NCBI RefSeq assembly: GCF_041624475.1 | Contig: NZ_JBFJUX010000014.1 | Coordinates: forward strand, 31,229-95,228 | Origin: Litorivivens sp041624475 | Lineage (GTDB): Bacteria; Pseudomonadota; Gammaproteobacteria; Pseudomonadales; Spongiibacteraceae | Length of the DNA: 64,000 nucleotides | Direction: 5' to 3' | Shown here: positions 34,442-43,156 of the stretch, in pieces | How positions within the stretch are numbered: the first letter of the stretch is position 1 | How the letters are laid out: every line of letters begins with the position of its first letter | Program-made: the position numbers and the translations under genes | Notes under the pieces: model-generated | Seen by the model: the letters and a program-made list of their open reading frames with translations, nothing else | Databases searched by the model: none | What the model was told of the DNA's origin: nothing

Positions 34442-35977
34442 ATGCGAACAGACACACTGCGAATCATTCTGGGTGATCAACTCAATCGGGACAGTCCACT
34501 TTTTGAGGAAGCGACCGAGGGCGATTGTTTCTGGATGGCGGAGGTGGTGGGCGAAAGCCAGCATGTACCCTCGCACAAAGCGCGGTCGACTTATTTCCTG
34601 TCGGCTATGCGCCACTTTTCACAAGAACTGCGCTCAGAGCCTTACCGGCTGGAATACCTTCACCTCAATGACCACGCCTGGCCATCTTTGAAAGAGGCCT
34701 TGGCGGCCACATTGCAAACCCTCGCTCCTTCCCGAATTGCAGTGGTCCAACCGGGTGATCTGAGAATGCAGGCTGAGCTGCAAGCCGCAGCTCGTGATGC
34801 TGACATACCGCTGGACATTTTAAGCGACAGCCATTTTCTGTCTTCGCCCGAACACTTTGCGCATTGGGCCAGGAACAGAAAATCGCTGCGCATGGAATAC
34901 TTCTATCGGGAGATGCGCAAGGACTTCGGCATTCTCATGGATGGCGACGGTCCGGCCGGAGGAAGCTGGAACTTTGACAGTGACAATCGCGGCAGTTTTG
35001 GTCGCGAGGGCCCCGGTATGCTGGCCAGTCCGATACGCTTCCCGCCAGATGCGATTACGCAATCGGCTATCGATGATGTGAATCGATATCTTGCTGAGAA
35101 TCCGGGGCAGACGACGCACTTTGACTGGCCCGTGACGAGCGACGAAGCCCGGCAGGCACTTCGGGACTTTATCGGCAATCGATTGATTGCTTTTGGCGAC
35201 TATCAGGATGCCATGTGGACGGCAGAGCCCTGGCTTTATCACTCCCGAATTTCTGCGGCGCTCAACCTTAAGTTACTCAACCCGCGGGAAGTCATTGATG
35301 CCGTTGAACAGGCCTGGCGAAATGGCACTGTCGCCATTAACGCCGCCGAAGGCTTTATCCGCCAGGTTCTGGGTTGGCGGGAGTTTGTGAGGGGGCTGTA
35401 CTTTACTTACTTTGATCGATTTAGTCAGGGTAATGCTCTCAATGCCAATGAGCCTTTGCCCGGTTTCTATTGGACCGGCGAAACTCATATGCAGTGTCTG
35501 GCGCAGAGCATTACACAGACGCTGGAATTGGGTTATGCCCACCATATTCAGCGACTGATGGTGACCGGCCTCTTTGCGCAATTGCTCGGCGTCGAGCCGC
35601 AAGCCATCCACGCGTGGTACCTGGGTATCTATGTCGATGCCGTCGAGTGGGTTGAGATGCCGAATACCTTGGGAATGTCGCAATATGCCGACGGTGGTTT
35701 GATGGCTTCCAAACCTTACATCGCCTCCGGTAAATACATACAGCGCATGAGCAATTACTGTGACCAGTGTCGCTACAAACCGGACAAGCGCACGGGTGAA
35801 GAAGCCTGCCCGTTCACTGTTCTATACTGGGATTTTCTCATGCGCCATGAAAAGACCTTCAGCAAACACCCGCGTATGGCTTTGCAGTGTCGCAATCTGG
35901 CGCGCATCAAACCGCAGGAAAAGTCGGATATCAGGCAGCGTGCTGCGGTGCTGCGTGAAACGGTCGATTCCCTGTAA
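34442..35977 (+). CDS. Cryptochrome/photolyase, FeS-BCP type ((6-4) photolyase-like)
   Basis: A 511-residue protein of the bacterial FeS cryptochrome/photolyase branch. The N-terminus LRIILGDQLNRDSPLF and the chain GYAHHIQRLMVTGLFAQLLGVEP are family hallmarks, with GFIRQVLGWREFVRGLYF in the FAD region. The C-terminal cluster YCDQCRYKPDKRTGEEACPFT gives three of the four Cys for the 4Fe-4S cluster; the other is in THMQCLAQ. Members repair (6-4) photoproducts. The start at 34442 is preferred over an in-frame ATG at 34415, though AAGG is the only ribosome-binding element. Confidence 0.93.
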   Translation: MRTDTLRIILGDQLNRDSPLFEEATEGDCFWMAEVVGESQHVPSHKARSTYFLSAMRHFSQELRSEPYRLEYLHLNDHAWPSLKEALAATLQTLAPSRIAVVQPGDLRMQAELQAAARDADIPLDILSDSHFLSSPEHFAHWARNRKSLRMEYFYREMRKDFGILMDGDGPAGGSWNFDSDNRGSFGREGPGMLASPIRFPPDAITQSAIDDVNRYLAENPGQTTHFDWPVTSDEARQALRDFIGNRLIAFGDYQDAMWTAEPWLYHSRISAALNLKLLNPREVIDAVEQAWRNGTVAINAAEGFIRQVLGWREFVRGLYFTYFDRFSQGNALNANEPLPGFYWTGETHMQCLAQSITQTLELGYAHHIQRLMVTGLFAQLLGVEPQAIHAWYLGIYVDAVEWVEMPNTLGMSQYADGGLMASKPYIASGKYIQRMSNYCDQCRYKPDKRTGEEACPFTVLYWDFLMRHEKTFSKHPRMALQCRNLARIKPQEKSDIRQRAAVLRETVDSL

Positions 35978-36094
35978 CAGGCGCGGTAAACATCGAGCTT
36001 GCCGCTGATATCAGACCCCCATTAATTACGAAGAGACTTTTGCGCCTTAATCAAAACTACCTTTATAACCTCAGGCAATGCTATTGATCTTGAG

Positions 36095-36853
36095 GTGAGT
36101 CATAGCCATGCTGTTGTCATGTCGAGCTATCGTATTCTGACGCTGAATATCCATAAGGGCTTCTCTGCCGGTAATCGGACCTTTACTCTGGAGGGTATAC
36201 GCGATTGCCTGCGCGCAAGTGAAGCCAATGTGGTTTTTCTGCAGGAAGTGGTTGGCGAAAATGAGAAGAGACGACAAAAGGTCGCCGACTGGCCCGACAG
36301 CAACCAGCTCGAATATCTGGCGGACTCAGTCTGGGAACATTTTGCCTATGGCAAAAACGCCATTTATGAACACGGCCACCACGGCAATGCCATTCTGAGC
36401 GAAATTCCTTTTAAAGATTTCAGAAATATCGATCTCAGTGTCTATTCCTTTTCCCAGCGCGGCATTCTCCACGGTAAGACTGAGGAAGGTATACATCTCC
36501 TCTGTGTGCATCTAGGCCTGTTCGAAAAGGAGCGACAGCAGCAAGTGCGCCGACTAATTGACTATATCGAGGAGGAAATCCCACGAGACGAGGCGCTGAT
36601 TCTGGCGGGCGATTTCAATGACTGGAGAGGAAAGGCCCATGCTCAAATTGAGGGCCGTCTGGGCCTGGTAGAAAGCGAACTGAAGGTGCGAGGAAAACTG
36701 GCCAGAACCTTTCCCGCGCTGGCACCGGTTCTGGCAATGGATCGGATTTATCAACGCGGCTTTGAGGTGATGACGAGCCAGGTACTGTCAGGCAAGCCCT
36801 GGAAGCAAGTCTCTGATCACTGTGCCATCGTATCCGAGCTGCGTCGTCGTTAA
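36095..36853 (+). CDS. Endonuclease/exonuclease/phosphatase family protein (YbhP-like)
   Basis: A 252-residue EEP-fold hydrolase. Motifs: ILTLNIHKGFSAGNR, VVFLQEVVGENE (metal Glu), HLLCVHLGLFEKER, LILAGDFNDW (catalytic Asp/Asn) and QVSDHCAIVSEL (SDH His). These match the YbhP type found beside cardiolipin synthases; cls lies 2.7 kb away here. The start is uncertain: GTG at 36095 or ATG at 36119 (MSSYRILTLN); neither has a good ribosome-binding site. Confidence 0.86.
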   Translation: MSHSHAVVMSSYRILTLNIHKGFSAGNRTFTLEGIRDCLRASEANVVFLQEVVGENEKRRQKVADWPDSNQLEYLADSVWEHFAYGKNAIYEHGHHGNAILSEIPFKDFRNIDLSVYSFSQRGILHGKTEEGIHLLCVHLGLFEKERQQQVRRLIDYIEEEIPRDEALILAGDFNDWRGKAHAQIEGRLGLVESELKVRGKLARTFPALAPVLAMDRIYQRGFEVMTSQVLSGKPWKQVSDHCAIVSELRRR

Positions 36854-36917
36854 AGCACGTAATATGGGGTGTTGCTGGAAAAACCCACTACAGTTGCGCG
36901 ACGCTGAAGGATACTGC

Positions 36918-37826
36918 CTAGCTATCGACTGCTTCGACCGTTGCGGCGTCTTCGCGCCAAGGCTTCTTCTTGAAAGGTACTGCTAGCTGAGACCACCAGC
37001 TGTCTGGAATGTCGTCATGCTCAATACCCAGCTGCTCCGGCCCTGACCTTTCCGCATCGCGGTAGCGAGTGCCAAATACCACATCCCAGAACAGAAAGTT
37101 GCTGCCGTAATTGTGATTTGCCTCAGACACTTTTACCGAATGGTGCCAGCGATGCATTTCGCCAACGCTGAATATCCAGCTCAGAGGGCCGAGTTTGAAA
37201 TTGATATTCGCGTGCTGGAACAGGCCGAGCAGTGAATTTGCCAGTCCGATAAGAACCAGCACTTCCGCACCGGCACCGGCCAAGGCCAGCGGAATGGCGT
37301 TAAACACACCGCGGAACACTACTTCGCCAAAATGCGCGCGTGTTGCATTAAGCCAGTACAGTCGTTTGGGGTTGTGATGGATGGCATGAAACCGCCACAA
37401 AAAGGGAACCTCGTGCATCCAGCGGTGGGGCCAGTAATCAAAGAACTCCACGACAAGGCAGGCCAGCAGAAATTGACCGAGCAATGGCCAGTCTGAGGGC
37501 CATAGGCCTGCGCCCACTGACTCCGACAGCATGGCGCCGCCAAACACAATGCCGGCACTGACCAGCGGTTGCACCAGGGCGTTAATGCCAAAGTAGCTGG
37601 GTAAATACAACAGATCGGCGGTGAGATCGCCTTGCGACTGATTCCACTCGGCACGGTATGGGAGCAGCCGTTCAAGAACCACCACCAGCACGAGGCTGGC
37701 AAAGGTGCCTATGCCGGCGATCAGGCTGGCGGGATGCCCGGAATCAATGGCCCACACCGCGCCGCCCAGGACGGCGGCAACGGCTACTGGAAACACAAGC
37801 CACGAAATGACATCTGTTGCTCTCAT
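36918..37826 (-). CDS. Sterol desaturase / fatty acid hydroxylase family protein
   Basis: A 302-residue membrane di-iron enzyme. Histidine boxes are HRWMHEVPFLWRFHAIHHNP and HRWHHSVKVSEANHNYGSNF, within about five membrane helices. GAGAGAAG precedes the ATG at 37826 (MRATDVISWLVF). The family hydroxylates or desaturates lipids; the substrate cannot be named. It stands downstream of DUF2254 on the same strand, but the 72-bp gap leaves operon status open. Confidence 0.9.
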   Translation of the reverse strand: MRATDVISWLVFPVAVAAVLGGAVWAIDSGHPASLIAGIGTFASLVLVVVLERLLPYRAEWNQSQGDLTADLLYLPSYFGINALVQPLVSAGIVFGGAMLSESVGAGLWPSDWPLLGQFLLACLVVEFFDYWPHRWMHEVPFLWRFHAIHHNPKRLYWLNATRAHFGEVVFRGVFNAIPLALAGAGAEVLVLIGLANSLLGLFQHANINFKLGPLSWIFSVGEMHRWHHSVKVSEANHNYGSNFLFWDVVFGTRYRDAERSGPEQLGIEHDDIPDSWWSQLAVPFKKKPWREDAATVEAVDS

Positions 37827-37898
37827 CGACTTCTCTCGCTCAATCCATCCCAACCAAGGCTATTATGGCGCTGCGAACGGCGGCTGGCTACCTGACGG

Positions 37899-39149
37899 TC
37901 AGGATTGAGTCGCCGCGCTCTGCATCGCCTGAAAGTCCTCGTCGATATCCATCGCTATGCGCGCCCGCTTCAGTGCCAACTGGCTGTGGTAGGCCGCTGC
38001 CGCCTGCACATCTGCGTTGTTTAGCGAGCCCAGTGCAGCCAGTGCCTTCTGCAGCCTGACCGCGACTTCAACGGTACCCGCGCCGTCGCGGGCTATGGCC
38101 GTAAACGCGTCGTCGAACATGTCGTTTATTGACAGGCTGGGGACTTCCACGCGCTCATATTTCATGGTCGGCACCTGCTCTTCGGCTAAGGGGTCGCACC
38201 ACTGCGTAAACAGGCGAGTGAGTGTGCTGACGATGCCAATCGCGGTGCCGGGATCATTAATGGCCTCGGAAAGCGCCCTTGAAGCAATCTCTGATAACAC
38301 CACCAGTCCAAATCTGGGGTCATCGTCAAACAGCCGTGTACTGCCGATCTGGAATGCTTTGCTGAGCGTTTCCAGCTTGGCGTCAGACTGGGTGCTGACA
38401 TAAGCCAGTGGTCGGCCCGGCGCCGCGAGTGTGCCGGGCAGCGCGACCACCTGAATATTAGCCTGCGCATCTTCTGCCCACTGTTGCAGGGCCGCCATAT
38501 CGATATGTTGCACATAACCCACGCCGGCGGCATAGATCGCGCGGCCACTGGGTGTGGTCAGCAGTTCTGCGCCGCCGAGATAGGGTAAAAGCCGGCGCCG
38601 CCGAATTGCGTCTTCTGTGGCCTGTTCGACCTTTTCTATTGTGGAGCCGAGTCTGCCGAGCCTGGCGATGCGATCGACCCAGCGCACAAAGGTAAAAATA
38701 ACGATGGCGAAAACCACGCCGGTCAGAACGAACAGCAAGAAAATCCCCGCAGTCTCGTAGTAGTCATTTTTGACTGCCGTCAGCGCCACAATGCTGTAGA
38801 TAAAAGCGCCAACGAAGGTAGACAGTGCGTTCTGCGAGGCGTCGTCAGCTACGACCAGCGAAAATGAACGCGGCGTTGCTGTGCTGCTGGCTGAGGCATA
38901 GGCGGACACCATCGACGACACCGAAAAGGTGGCGATGACCAGCATGCTAGCTGCCATGATCGAGAGGGCGGTCTCAACAGAATCTATCGAAATGGACGGA
39001 ACAAAGGCCCCCAGATCGCTGCGGTCGGCGAGCTTGGCGATAAACGCGCCGGCAATCGACAAGATACAAACCACCAATGGCTTCAGCCAGAGCCTGTCTC
39101 TAAGCCGGCTAACCAGAAAGCGTAACCGGTCTGCCGATATAATTTTCAC
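37899..39149 (-). CDS. DUF2254 family membrane protein
   Basis: A 416-residue protein with four membrane helices in residues about 20-175: LKPLVVCILSIAGAFIAKLAD, SIMAASMLVIATFSVSSMV, AFIYSIVALTAV and AGIFLLFVLTGVVFAIVIFTFVRWVDRI. SSTATPRSF and DDASQNALSTFVGAF are the DUF2254 signature. The C-terminal 240 residues are a soluble domain. Function of the family is unknown. Confidence 0.88.
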   Translation of the reverse strand: MKIISADRLRFLVSRLRDRLWLKPLVVCILSIAGAFIAKLADRSDLGAFVPSISIDSVETALSIMAASMLVIATFSVSSMVSAYASASSTATPRSFSLVVADDASQNALSTFVGAFIYSIVALTAVKNDYYETAGIFLLFVLTGVVFAIVIFTFVRWVDRIARLGRLGSTIEKVEQATEDAIRRRRLLPYLGGAELLTTPSGRAIYAAGVGYVQHIDMAALQQWAEDAQANIQVVALPGTLAAPGRPLAYVSTQSDAKLETLSKAFQIGSTRLFDDDPRFGLVVLSEIASRALSEAINDPGTAIGIVSTLTRLFTQWCDPLAEEQVPTMKYERVEVPSLSINDMFDDAFTAIARDGAGTVEVAVRLQKALAALGSLNNADVQAAAAYHSQLALKRARIAMDIDEDFQAMQSAATQS

Positions 39150-39518
39150 TGGCTTCCCCTTTGTATTAGTTAGAGCAAGAGTATCGCTTTTTTCTTATGT
39201 AACGCGGAGCATCCAGCAACAGCGTCTGCCAGCGATCCCTTGCGGCTTATCTTTTGTCGTCGATTCTGCCTATGGTACCTGTCTATCTGGGGAGTGGCGA
39301 TATTCCCATTATGCAAGAGAGATTTCGCTAACTAGCCCAGTAAGCGTCTCTTGGGTATATAGCAATCTCCCATCACTACCGGAGCTGAAAAACCGGGAGG
39401 CAAATACAGCGTAGGGACATCAACGAAAAGTGTCATTCTTGGTCGGATCACACACTTTGCGTTGATTTGCCTGCAAAATCCTCTAGGGTTGGAGTCATGC
39501 AGTGACTGTGGAGCGGCT
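39150..39518. other. Intergenic region, nothing recognised
   Basis: About 370 bp between divergent DUF2254 and cls genes. It must hold both promoters. No operator, hairpin or small gene stands out. Confidence 0.5.
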
Positions 39519-40943
39519 ATGCACTGGTTTTTGATCTCGGTTCATGTCGTCATCATGACGATAGCGCTGGTGCACGCCTTGGTGTACAAGCGAGACCACC
39601 GGGCCGCATTGGGCTGGATCGGGGTAATTATCGTCTTCCCCATAGCCGGTCCACTTATCTATTTCCTCTTCGGCATTAATCGGGTTCGATCAGCGGCGCG
39701 GCGTTTTTCAGGGCACTATCTGCCTTACTTCCATTTTGGTTACAAACGCGGTGAACGCCCTGTGCTGGATTCACCTTTCGTTGACGAAGCTACGCTTCCC
39801 GCCATCATGCAGGTAGGCAGGAAAGTTACCCGTCAGAATCTTGCCAGCGGTAACCGTATTGAGGTGCTGATCAATGGCGAGGGTTTTTTTCCGCGTCTGC
39901 TTGACGCCATTGCCGGGGCCAATGAGAGCGTCCTGATTTCCAGCTATCTGTTTTCGCGCAAGGGTATTGCTGGCGAGGTAATTCAGGCACTTGGGGATGC
40001 AGTGTCGCGCGGTGTGACTGTGCGGGTTCTGATTGACGGCGCAGGTGTGTTTTACAGTGGCAGAATGGCCGTACCGAAATTGCGCAAGGCCGGTGTTGAA
40101 TTGGCTGAGTTTATGCCGCTGTCTCTGTTCCCGCCCTCGTTTGGGCTCAATCTGCGAAACCACCGCAAGATTAGTGTGGTAGACGGCCGCGTGGCTTTTT
40201 TTGGTGGCATCAATATTGATCCGCGTCATATGGTCAGGGCAGCGGACAACCGGCATCCAACCAGAGATGTGCATTTTTCAGCAAGTGGTCCGGTGGTCCT
40301 GAGTTTGCAGCAGGTGTTTGCCCGAGACTGGTGGATGGCAACCCGTCAAACGCTGGATGATCTGCCGATGCCTTCAGTACAGGATTGTGCTGGCGACGTT
40401 GGCTGTCGCGTGATTGATGATGGTCCCGATGAAAATCTCGACGCCCTGGCAATGACGCTGCTCGGTGTCATCACGGCTGCCCGGCATTCCCTGATGATCA
40501 TGACACCCTACTTTTTGCCGGCCAGGGAGTTGGTCGCGGCGATTCAGTCAGCCAGTCTGCGCGGTGTGCGTGTTCAGATTGTGATACCCGAACGCAGCAA
40601 TCTGCCCTTTGTCGACTGGGCAACCCGCAACATGCTGTGGGAGCTGGTATTGTGGAATGTTGAGGTCTATGCCCAGCCGGCGCCTTTTGCCCACAGCAAA
40701 CTGCTGGCCATCGATGGCTGCTATGTTATGGGGGGATCAGCCAATATTGATCCGCGCAGTCTGCGGCTCAACTTCGAGTTGGGTGTGGAGATGTTCAATG
40801 ATGATCTCGCCCGGACAGTGGAAGCCCACATCGAAGAGGCCGTGGCGCACAGCCGGCGGATTACCATGGAGGAACTCGACAATCGCCCCCTGCCAATTCG
40901 CATTCGCGATGCAGTATTCTGGTTGTTTTCCAGCTACCTGTGA
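39519..40943 (+). CDS. cls: Cardiolipin synthase (phospholipase D family)
   Basis: A 474-residue membrane protein. Two N-terminal helices (ISVHVVIMTIALVHALVYK; ALGWIGVIIVFPIAGPLIYFLFG) precede two PLD domains with HxKxxxxD motifs: NHRKISVVDGRVAFFGG and HSKLLAIDGCYVMGGSANID. It condenses two phosphatidylglycerol molecules, or a related donor pair, into cardiolipin. GGAG at 39510-39513 sets the ATG at 39519, which lies inside a longer open frame. Confidence 0.94.
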   Translation: MHWFLISVHVVIMTIALVHALVYKRDHRAALGWIGVIIVFPIAGPLIYFLFGINRVRSAARRFSGHYLPYFHFGYKRGERPVLDSPFVDEATLPAIMQVGRKVTRQNLASGNRIEVLINGEGFFPRLLDAIAGANESVLISSYLFSRKGIAGEVIQALGDAVSRGVTVRVLIDGAGVFYSGRMAVPKLRKAGVELAEFMPLSLFPPSFGLNLRNHRKISVVDGRVAFFGGINIDPRHMVRAADNRHPTRDVHFSASGPVVLSLQQVFARDWWMATRQTLDDLPMPSVQDCAGDVGCRVIDDGPDENLDALAMTLLGVITAARHSLMIMTPYFLPARELVAAIQSASLRGVRVQIVIPERSNLPFVDWATRNMLWELVLWNVEVYAQPAPFAHSKLLAIDGCYVMGGSANIDPRSLRLNFELGVEMFNDDLARTVEAHIEEAVAHSRRITMEELDNRPLPIRIRDAVFWLFSSYL

Positions 40944-41029
40944 GGACATTGGTGCGGGCGCGACATTAATCGAACGGTTTGCACTCCTATTGCAGAAAGT
41001 ACTACGCGCAATACTTGCTTAAAACGGGC

Positions 41030-41464
41030 TCAGTCAAATAGCACCGACGGGTCGCCGGCAAACAATGACCAGGAGGCATCACGGCGGACGATGCGCCAAC
41101 CTTCCGGACGTCGCTGCCACTGATCGACGTATTCCCCGTGAGTATCGAAAATCGCGCTGCTTTTGTCACCTTTACCTTGATGCCTTGCCTGCACATAGGC
41201 GCGGCTGATGGCGCGGTCACCGTCTATCTCGAGCTGAATACTGCCGAGAAGATGTTGCATGGCGCTGCAGCGATCGTGAAACTTCTTGAATTGCTCCAAC
41301 AGGGCGTCGAGCCCTTTCTTCTCGCCGCCGTCGCCGTAGTCAAAGGTGATATCGTCTGCAAAGACGTCGCCGATGCGCTCCCAGTGTTTTCCGTCCACCA
41401 CCCGAGGGAAGGCCGCAAGCGTATTCATAATGGCGCGATCGTCAGCAATGTTTGAATGGTCCAC
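41030..41464 (-). CDS. SnoaL-like / NTF2-fold domain protein
   Basis: A 144-residue alpha+beta barrel protein of the SnoaL_4 type: AFPRVVDGKHWERIGDVFADDITFDYG, SAMQHLLGSIQLEIDGDRAISRAYVQA, YVDQWQRRPEGWRIVRRDASW. These proteins include ketosteroid isomerase-like and dehydratase enzymes with an Asp/His pair; the exact role is unknown. The start is GTG at 41464. It lies next to an SDR on the same strand (about 40 bp), often seen in steroid or aromatic degradation clusters. Confidence 0.82.
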   Translation of the reverse strand: MDHSNIADDRAIMNTLAAFPRVVDGKHWERIGDVFADDITFDYGDGGEKKGLDALLEQFKKFHDRCSAMQHLLGSIQLEIDGDRAISRAYVQARHQGKGDKSSAIFDTHGEYVDQWQRRPEGWRIVRRDASWSLFAGDPSVLFD

Positions 41465-41503
41465 CAGCGGGCCTCGTTTCTTGTTCAGGTAAGTTTAGCG
41501 CGT

Positions 41504-42322
41504 TTAACTCTTCCGCAATGTGCGATGCAGTAGAGCATCCACCCAGCGCTTGGGCAGCAGATTGGCGATTTTCATCGACAGCATATTATTGATTTCATAG
41601 TGTGGGCGCGGCTTTTTCTCGCGGGCAGCGCGTATAACCACTGCCGCTACCTGCTCCGGTGTTGATACCCGGGTAGGCGGACTTTTAAGCAGCATGTCGG
41701 TAAAACGCTTGAAGGGTGCTGCGAGTTTTCCCTCGGGCACCGGGTTTTTGATGTGATTCATCGACTCGAAAAGCTCAGTTTTGATCGCGCCGGGCCGCAC
41801 TGTGGCCACGTGAATATCCAGATGAGCCAATTCGCGTCGCATGACATCGGCAAGCCCTTCCAGTGCCAGCTTGCTCGGCTGATAGGCCTGAAAGGGCGGT
41901 CGCAGTCGGTAAGATTCACTGGTAATACACACTACGCGACCTTTGGCCTTCTCTAGCAAATCCAGACAGGCGTGTACCACCCTGAGGCTGCCAAACGTAT
42001 TTACCTGAAACAGCCGAATCGTATCCTCCGGATCGCGTTCGGTCACCGGGCCGTAGTCAATAACGCCCGCATTGTTAATCAACACATCCAGACGCCCGAA
42101 GGTATTTTGCAGATAATTTGCCACGGCGCTGACAGACTCTGTACTGGTAACGTCCATGACCCTGGTGACGACATTTTCGATACCCGCGTAACCCTCCAGC
42201 AGCGCGGGACTGTAATCAGTCGCCACCACGGTATAACCCTGCTGCAAAAGATTGTCGGCGACGGCGCGGCCCAGCCCGCGCCCGGCGCCCGTAATCAGTG
42301 CGATGCTTTGCTTGTCTGTCAT
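41504..42322 (-). CDS. SDR-family oxidoreductase
   Basis: A 272-residue classical SDR: TGAGRGLGRAVADNL, VINNAG-like LINNAGVIDYG, Ser in VCITSES and YQPSKLALEG with Tyr-x3-Lys. Asp in TDYSPALL suggests NAD. The C-terminal tail (KKPRPHYEINNMLSMKIANLLP) is typical of sterol/retinol-dehydrogenase-like SDRs. It lies upstream of the SnoaL-like gene on the same strand; the two are probably one transcript. Confidence 0.9.
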   Translation of the reverse strand: MTDKQSIALITGAGRGLGRAVADNLLQQGYTVVATDYSPALLEGYAGIENVVTRVMDVTSTESVSAVANYLQNTFGRLDVLINNAGVIDYGPVTERDPEDTIRLFQVNTFGSLRVVHACLDLLEKAKGRVVCITSESYRLRPPFQAYQPSKLALEGLADVMRRELAHLDIHVATVRPGAIKTELFESMNHIKNPVPEGKLAAPFKRFTDMLLKSPPTRVSTPEQVAAVVIRAAREKKPRPHYEINNMLSMKIANLLPKRWVDALLHRTLRKS

Positions 42323-42410
42323 GTTCTCTGTTCTCGATGTCTGCGCAATTAGTTGTCCGGGTCACTACCGTATCAGGAATGCCGCAGGCGCCGATTACAA
42401 CAACGTTAGA

Positions 42411-42438
42411 TCAATGGGGCCAGAGTCTTGAGCTCTGG
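42411..42438. repeat. Hairpin repeat with GGGGCCAGAGT core
   Basis: ATGGGG followed by the hairpin CCAGAG-TCTTGAG-CTCTGG lies just downstream of the minus-strand stop at 42444. The core resembles the GGGGTCAGAGT sequence also found at 45284. It may act as a terminator or be a degenerate REP-type element. Confidence 0.4.
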
Positions 42439-42443
42439 ACCTC

Positions 42444-42911
42444 TCAGCTTCTGGACTGGAACCGCACTATGCCTGACCCGTTATCCAGCAAAATCTGCAG
42501 TTGGGCGTCTGTGAGACCCTGCTCGGGATCAAAGTCGTAGATCTTGTAGATTTTGGGCGCAAAACTCACTCGCCTGAATACCCGCTCAAAATTATCCCGA
42601 TACTCCGCGCTGCCCGGTTCCAGCCAGCGCGCCTCGCCCTCAAGCCATCGGGTTTTGTGCTTGAGACTCATCGGCCAGGGTTCGCGGTAATTGCGCCACC
42701 ACTGGCGGTTGCGGGTTTCGGTGAGGCAGATCAGAAACTCCTTGCCGAATCGGGTGAAGCCAACGGGAGTTTCAAACTCCTTGCCGGATTTGCGACCCTT
42801 AAACCGCATCAGTGCCACACTGGAACTCAACAACCAGTGCAGCGGCGAACGCAGCAGCGGCTTGACCAGAAAATTCATCTTGATGGCGGTGTCGGAATAT
42901 TTATTAGCCAT
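42444..42911 (-). CDS. Nitroreductase/quinone reductase family (DDN-like split barrel)
   Basis: A 155-residue protein with MRFKGRKSGKEFETPVGFTRFGKEFLICLT, the signature of the deazaflavin-dependent nitroreductase-like (F420-type) split-barrel family, and WWRNYREPWPMSL. These proteins often bind F420 in actinobacteria, but gammaproteobacterial members may use other flavins. No F420 biosynthesis genes are present. The N-terminus is amphipathic without a clear signal. Role unknown. Confidence 0.78.
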   Translation of the reverse strand: MANKYSDTAIKMNFLVKPLLRSPLHWLLSSSVALMRFKGRKSGKEFETPVGFTRFGKEFLICLTETRNRQWWRNYREPWPMSLKHKTRWLEGEARWLEPGSAEYRDNFERVFRRVSFAPKIYKIYDFDPEQGLTDAQLQILLDNGSGIVRFQSRS

Positions 42912-43101
42912 GGGTTTGTATTCGCTCGATGTACTTTTCGATTAGGGCGATAGCATATATCGGGTAGATGCCCCGAGACAGACAAATAGCTCGCTCGCCA
43001 TCCATGGATCGCGTTGCAGTCCGCGCGATGACAGGCTCTCCCAGGCAGGGCGGTACATTGCCTCGGGGCATCTGGAGGCAATGCCTTACCGACGTTATTG
43101 C

Positions 43102-43121
43102 AAATAAGAATGATTAGCATT
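43102..43121. promoter_or_regulatory. Fur box upstream of siderophore receptor
   Basis: AAATAAGAATGATTAGCATT lies 35 bp upstream of the receptor ATG and resembles natural Fur boxes of the type AATGAGAATGATTATCATT. Iron-dependent repression of the receptor is therefore expected; it is not tested. Confidence 0.75.
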
Positions 43122-43156
43122 AACATTCGCGGAAAATTGCTTCTCGGGATTTACCT

